A stretch of DNA of 64,000 nt, taken from positions 1-64,000 of the forward strand of contig NZ_JBGCVY010000047.1 of NCBI RefSeq assembly GCF_041088075.1. The letters are read 5' to 3'. Positions within the stretch are counted from its first letter, which is position 1, and each line of letters starts with the position of its first letter. This DNA comes from Mucilaginibacter_A sp041088075. Lineage in GTDB: Bacteria; Bacteroidota; Bacteroidia; Sphingobacteriales; Sphingobacteriaceae. Below are positions 61,943 through 64,000 of the stretch, one piece after another. The notes beneath the pieces are model-generated. The model did not search any database. It was not told the DNA's origin and was given only the letters and a program-made list of their open reading frames with translations. The position numbers were made by a program, and so were the translations under genes.

Positions 61943-63142
61943 TTACTTCCGGATCGTAAACTGAAAAGTAGTGCCTTCGTTCAAAACCGATTCTACACAA
62001 ATTTGTCCGCCTAAACTGTCCACCAAATTTTTTACGGTTGATAATCCGATGCCCGAACCTTTTTTATTGTAACGGTCGCGGCTGTTCAGCGTTACCATCG
62101 GCTCAAATATTTTACCGTAATTTTTTGGTTCGATGCCTATGCCGTTATCGCTCACGCGAAACTGGTAGCAATCGGCCTTTTCCTCAAAAGTTAAACGGAT
62201 AAAACCGGCATCCTTATCATTGTAACGAACGGCGTTGTTTAAAAGGTTGATCAGGATTTGTTCCAGCGCAATGGCGGAAGTGCGGATGTACAATAAATCT
62301 TCCGGCGTTTCTACCCGAAAAGACTCGGGGACAGAAACCAGTTTCAAAACTTCCTGGATCAGTTCGTTCACACAAAATTCATCCTTTTTTTGGGTAAGGA
62401 TATTGTACGATTTGGAGTACTCCAGCATCTGGTTCAAAAACTTGAGTAAACTGCTGGCCGAACTATTAACGATGTCCAGCATCTGGTTGCCTTTTTCGTC
62501 TAAACTACTGTGGTACTTCGCTTTAAGCACCTGGCCCGTCAGCATAATACTGGTTAGCGGGCTTTTAATATCGTGCGAAGCCATCAGCGCAAAACGCTCT
62601 AAATACTCGTTGGATTTTTGCAGTTCTAACGTGAGCGCATCCAGCTCTTTCACTTTTCGGCGCAACTCCAACTGCGCCATCACCTGGTTGGCCAGACTTT
62701 TTAAAGCGATAATTTGGCTTTCTGTCAAAACTTTAGGTTGCGAATCTACCACACACAAAGTACCCAAAGCGTGGCCGTCTTCGTTCACCAAAGGCACACC
62801 AGTATAAAAAACCACCCTGGGATCGCCGGTTGTTAAGGGGTTGTCTTTAAAACGCTCGTCTTTTGTGGCGTCTTCAACCATCATCACTTCGTCTGGCTTT
62901 AAAATGGCGTGGGCGCAAAAAGCATACTCTTTGGGCGTAGCCGCTACTTTTGCCCCATGACTTGATTTAAACCATTGCCGTTCCGAATCAATAAAGCTGA
63001 TCAGGGAAATCGGTGTGTTGCAAATTTCGGAAGCTAAACGGGTAATGTCATCATAATCCTTTTGCGGCAAACTATCCAGAATATTGTAGGACTGAAGTGC
63101 TTTTAAACGATCCTCCTCATTTTCCGGTAAATTTGCTATCAT
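61943..63142 (-). CDS. GAF-domain sensor histidine kinase
   Basis: 399 residues from the ATG at 63142; a longer frame adds eight residues. No membrane segment is seen, so this is a soluble kinase. The N-terminal GAF domain spans about 15-165 (RLASEICNTPISLISFIDSE; FCAHAILKPDEVMMVEDATK; FYTGVPLVNEDGHALGTLCV). A coiled linker follows, then HisKA with the phospho-acceptor in MASHDIKSPLTSIMLTGQ and HATPase_c with LINLLNNAVRYN and GIGLSTVKNLVDSLGG. No response regulator is adjacent, so it is an orphan here. Confidence 0.92.
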   Translation of the reverse strand: MIANLPENEEDRLKALQSYNILDSLPQKDYDDITRLASEICNTPISLISFIDSERQWFKSSHGAKVAATPKEYAFCAHAILKPDEVMMVEDATKDERFKDNPLTTGDPRVVFYTGVPLVNEDGHALGTLCVVDSQPKVLTESQIIALKSLANQVMAQLELRRKVKELDALTLELQKSNEYLERFALMASHDIKSPLTSIMLTGQVLKAKYHSSLDEKGNQMLDIVNSSASSLLKFLNQMLEYSKSYNILTQKKDEFCVNELIQEVLKLVSVPESFRVETPEDLLYIRTSAIALEQILINLLNNAVRYNDKDAGFIRLTFEEKADCYQFRVSDNGIGIEPKNYGKIFEPMVTLNSRDRYNKKGSGIGLSTVKNLVDSLGGQICVESVLNEGTTFQFTIRK

Positions 63143-63253
63143 CGTTGAACACGAAATTTGATGCAATAATAGTACATAAAATATGTGTGAATTGTAAATT
63201 TTATAATGCTAATTTTTGCATGGTAAAAACAGTATTACAAGCTGGTTAAAATA

Positions 63254-63877
63254 TTACGCGCCCATCGCATACAAAACAATGTTTACCCCAAACTTGGTAT
63301 TGTCTTCCGCCAGAAAACGCTTGTTCCTGAAATCGTAGTCCCACTCGCAGCCGTAATCTTTATTGCTGTACAAAACGGCAATCCGCCCGTTTATTTCGAT
63401 GGCTTTTAAATAATCGTGGATCAAATCATCGCCCCAGCCGTTCAACTCAAATGAAGTATTGGGCGGGCCTTTTTCAAACTTAAAAAAAGAAGAATAAATG
63501 GGATGCGTGGCCGGGATTTTCTTCAAAGCATGTGCGCCAAACAAGGCCGACATTTGCGCTTCAAAAGAACGCGCAAAAAGCCCGTCAATATCGTGGTTGC
63601 AGTCATCCGCAAAAACGAAACCGCCGTTTTGCACATATTGCTTAAAATTGCTGCGTTCCTGCGCGTTAAACTGCACCAGTTTATGTCCACTGAGGTAGCA
63701 AAAAGGCGAGGCAAAAATTTCGTTGCTGCTTAAATCAATGATTTTTTCCTGCGTGTTGATCGGGATTGTGGTATATTCGAGCAGCGAATTGAGGATATTG
63801 GAAGGCATCCGCTGGTCGGTGTCCCAATCTCCCGATGTATATCGTAAACGGGTAAAAGTAAATCTGGCCGCATTCAT
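63254..63877 (-). CDS. DUF4159 domain-containing protein
   Basis: 207 residues. FTFTRLRYTSGDWDTDQRMP, ASPFCYLSGHKLVQF, GGFVFADDCNHDIDGLFARS, NGWGDDLIHDYLKAIEINGR and KDYGCEWDYDFRNKRFLAED are the conserved blocks of DUF4159, a glutamine-amidotransferase-like fold often encoded next to MoxR/DUF58/von Willebrand genes. No signal peptide is seen from this start; the true start could differ. The neighbouring genes may lie beyond the window edge. Function unknown. Confidence 0.85.
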   Translation of the reverse strand: MNAARFTFTRLRYTSGDWDTDQRMPSNILNSLLEYTTIPINTQEKIIDLSSNEIFASPFCYLSGHKLVQFNAQERSNFKQYVQNGGFVFADDCNHDIDGLFARSFEAQMSALFGAHALKKIPATHPIYSSFFKFEKGPPNTSFELNGWGDDLIHDYLKAIEINGRIAVLYSNKDYGCEWDYDFRNKRFLAEDNTKFGVNIVLYAMGA

Positions 63878-64000
63878 AGCCCTAAATTATTGTAAAAATT
63901 GCGCAATGCTTCTTTTATCGGCATAAATCCTGTAAAGTTTCTGCTACCTTTTAATAGTTTTCTAAATTTCAGGATTTTATTTATACTTTTCTCGAAACAA

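Larger units (their letters stand above)
384..63920. repeat. Dispersed 15-bp motif family GATAAAAGAAGCATC, about 55 copies across the window
   Basis: Exact core TAAAAGAAGCAT was read about 38 times on the two strands. TAAAAGAAGTAT was read about 8 times, and TAAAAACAGCAT or TAAAAACAGTAT about 9 times. About two thirds lie on the + strand. Intergenic copies are usually preceded by TTTTAGG plus two or three bases (often TTTTAGGTGG, TTTTAGGCCG or TATACC). Approximate + copies: 456, 5077, 6453, 12943, 13530, 13648, 13767, 13895, 15894, 20042, 31990, 37078, 38280, 39991, 46107, 46242, 52476, 56994, 58561, 59537, 61110, 61694. Approximate - copies: 384, 17914, 18097, 26663, 28147, 36787, 42709, 55487, 63906. 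The 1-base differences at fixed positions suggest one recognition site with two tolerated forms. Confidence 0.92.

Noticed and set aside
384..63920. The dispersed motif as a promoter or terminator element
   Set aside because: It lacks TAnnTTTG character, occurs inside genes and upstream as well as downstream of them, and many copies are single and lack a T-run.

Overview
The window looks like a chromosome segment of a Bacteroidota bacterium, most likely family Sphingobacteriaceae (Mucilaginibacter/Pedobacter-like). The reasons are the moderate GC content, almost no Shine-Dalgarno sites, several TAnnTTTG-type minus-7 promoter boxes, the long form of IspG, an exosortase fused to a family 2 glycosyltransferase, and Bacteroidota-type intergenic hairpin repeats. 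This assignment is inference from content; no search was run.

Layout. 1-375: tail of a membrane acyltransferase. 521-13550: one tightly packed + strand surface-polysaccharide operon of 12 genes: seven GT-B-type glycosyltransferases, two FkbM methyltransferases, a Wzy-like membrane protein, a GT2-exosortase fusion and a WcaF-like acetyltransferase, ending in a three-unit 119-bp repeat. 13910-17912: obgE, adk, tRNA-Arg(ACG), atpD and atpC. 18330-31509: the branched-chain amino acid block ilvD-ilvB-ilvN-ilvC-leuC-leuD-leuB-methyltransferase-leuA-ilvA. A GxxExxY gene bounded by a long inverted repeat sits between leuC and leuD. 31506-33515: an ABC ATPase and a methyltransferase. 33701-37947: two convergent ECF sigma/anti-sigma/beta-barrel loci, one with anti-sigma and barrel fused, the other split. 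38398-42119: an AsmA-like protein, a decayed amidohydrolase and a DUF2281/PIN toxin pair. 42173-51903: haem synthesis (hemJ, hemE, hemL, hemB, fused hemC-hemD, hemA) with a two-component system embedded. 52076-63877: DoxX-like protein, hydrolase, three more toxin-antitoxin pairs, pyruvate oxidase, Uma2 nuclease, TonB-like protein, a long ispG, a GAF histidine kinase and a DUF4159 protein.

The most unusual content is not a gene. A 12-15 bp motif (core TAAAAGAAGCAT, with variants TAAAAGAAGTAT and TAAAAACAGYAT) occurs about 55 times by eye in 64 kb, on both strands. It clusters just outside gene ends, often in inverted pairs, and also lies inside coding sequences in several frames. It behaves like a DNA-uptake-type or protein-binding genome signature rather than a transposon. 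A second class of low-complexity, text-like repeats fills operon gaps and has entered the ispG reading frame twice without breaking it.

Limits: all calls come from reading the sequence and translations. Family names rest on recognised motifs, and copy counts are manual and approximate.
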